The notes under the pieces are model-generated. The model had not been told where the DNA came from and ran no database searches. It saw nothing but the letters and a program-made list of their open reading frames with translations. Below are positions 5,053-5,580 of a stretch of DNA of 5,580 nt, in pieces. The stretch's first letter is position 1, and each line of letters starts with the position of its first letter. Origin of the DNA: Acidobacteriota bacterium (lineage in GTDB: Bacteria > Acidobacteriota > Vicinamibacteria > Vicinamibacterales > 2-12-FULL-66-21); the NCBI GenBank assembly GCA_013694635.1, contig JACDCA010000713.1, positions 1 through 5,580 of the forward strand. The letters are read 5' to 3'. The translations under genes and the position numbers were made by a program.

Positions 5053-5580
5053 ATGGCCTTGCTGCAGGACCTCAGGTACGCGGTACGGATGCTCGCGAAG
5101 GACCCGGGCTTCACGGCGGTCGCCGTGCTCGCCCTGGCGCTGGGCATCGGCATGAACACCACGGTGTTCACTTTCGTCAACGCGGTCCTGATACGCGGAC
5201 TGCCCTTCGAGGATTCGCACCAGCTCCTGCACGTCGACCTGCGCAATACGGCGACGAGCAACGAGTTCGCGTCCTCCTGGCCTCAATTCGACGAGTGGCG
5301 CAGCCGAACCAGGACATTTACAGGGCTGGCCGGCTTCCGGTCGGCCAGCATGAACATTACCGAAACGAGCCGGCCGCCCGAACGCGCTGCCGGCGCGCTG
5401 GTGACGCCCAACATGTTCGGCCTGCTGCGACAACCGGCGTTCCTCGGTCGCGACTTCCGTGAAGAGGACGGCCGCAAGAACGCCGAACCCGTCGTGCTGA
5501 TCGGGCACGCGCTCTGGAAGAATCGCTACGGCAGCGACCGGTCGGTCATCGGGCAGTCGATCAAGGTGAACGAGGTCGCG
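5053..5580 (+). CDS. ADOP-type MacB/FtsX-like ABC transporter permease (3' end outside window)
   Basis: The 176 residues in view are the N-terminus of an inner-membrane permease of the acidobacterial duplicated orphan permease (ADOP) kind, normally about 800 residues with two FtsX-like halves. It begins with the family-typical cytoplasmic lead LRYAVRMLAKDPGFTAVAVL (7-26). One transmembrane helix follows at about 20-45, with the ALGIGMNTTVFTFVNAVLIR signature (29-48). Then begins a periplasmic MacB-PCD domain containing WPQFDEWRSRTRTFTGLAGF (76-95), RAAGALVTPNMFGLL (111-125), GRDFREEDG (132-140) and VVLIGHALWKNRYGSD (147-162). ATG 5053 matches the usual family start; no clear Shine-Dalgarno is seen. 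Members often lack an adjacent ATPase gene (hence orphan), and their transported substrates are mostly unknown. Only 37 bp separate this start from the repeat array. It is divergent from the four-helix-bundle gene. Confidence 0.92.
   Translation, partial: MALLQDLRYAVRMLAKDPGFTAVAVLALALGIGMNTTVFTFVNAVLIRGLPFEDSHQLLHVDLRNTATSNEFASSWPQFDEWRSRTRTFTGLAGFRSASMNITETSRPPERAAGALVTPNMFGLLRQPAFLGRDFREEDGRKNAEPVVLIGHALWKNRYGSDRSVIGQSIKVNEVA

Overview
The window is GC-rich and looks chromosomal. The most likely source is an Acidobacteriota genome, possibly of the Vicinamibacteria type. The main reason is the gene entering at the right edge, which has the N-terminus of the acidobacterial duplicated orphan permease (ADOP) branch of MacB/FtsX-like permeases. 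A fused alpha/beta 2-oxoacid dehydrogenase E1 and short intergenic repeat families fit the same origin. The assignment is inference from family knowledge and was not tested by a search.

Layout. Three minus-strand genes fill positions 1-4190. The large E1 gene (4190 to 1659) is followed after 37 bp by a class I SAM-dependent methyltransferase (1621 to 776). After a further 94 bp comes a second, different class I methyltransferase (681 to beyond base 1), which is cut by the window edge. Same orientation and short gaps allow one transcript, but no E2, E3 or lipoylation gene is present, so the metabolic link is unproven. Next is a lower-GC island (about 4208-5015): a minus-strand four-helix-bundle (S23/IVS-like) gene bracketed by two 7-bp-period repeat arrays in opposite orientation. 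At the right edge a plus-strand ADOP-type permease starts at 5053 and runs off the window.

The most notable features are repeats. (a) The four-helix-bundle gene lies between inverted 7-bp arrays and looks like a cassette inserted between two ordinary genes. (b) The E1 alpha domain carries an in-frame low-complexity segment of about 28 residues. It is encoded by an 8-bp tandem repeat joined to a hairpin repeat, inside an otherwise well-conserved enzyme. (c) That hairpin unit is followed by a 17-bp near-copy whose only two differences restore base pairing. (d) The other two gene junctions also carry small direct repeats. I see no CRISPR array, rRNA, tRNA, integrase, transposase or reverse transcriptase. 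No gene-free stretch exceeds 300 bases.
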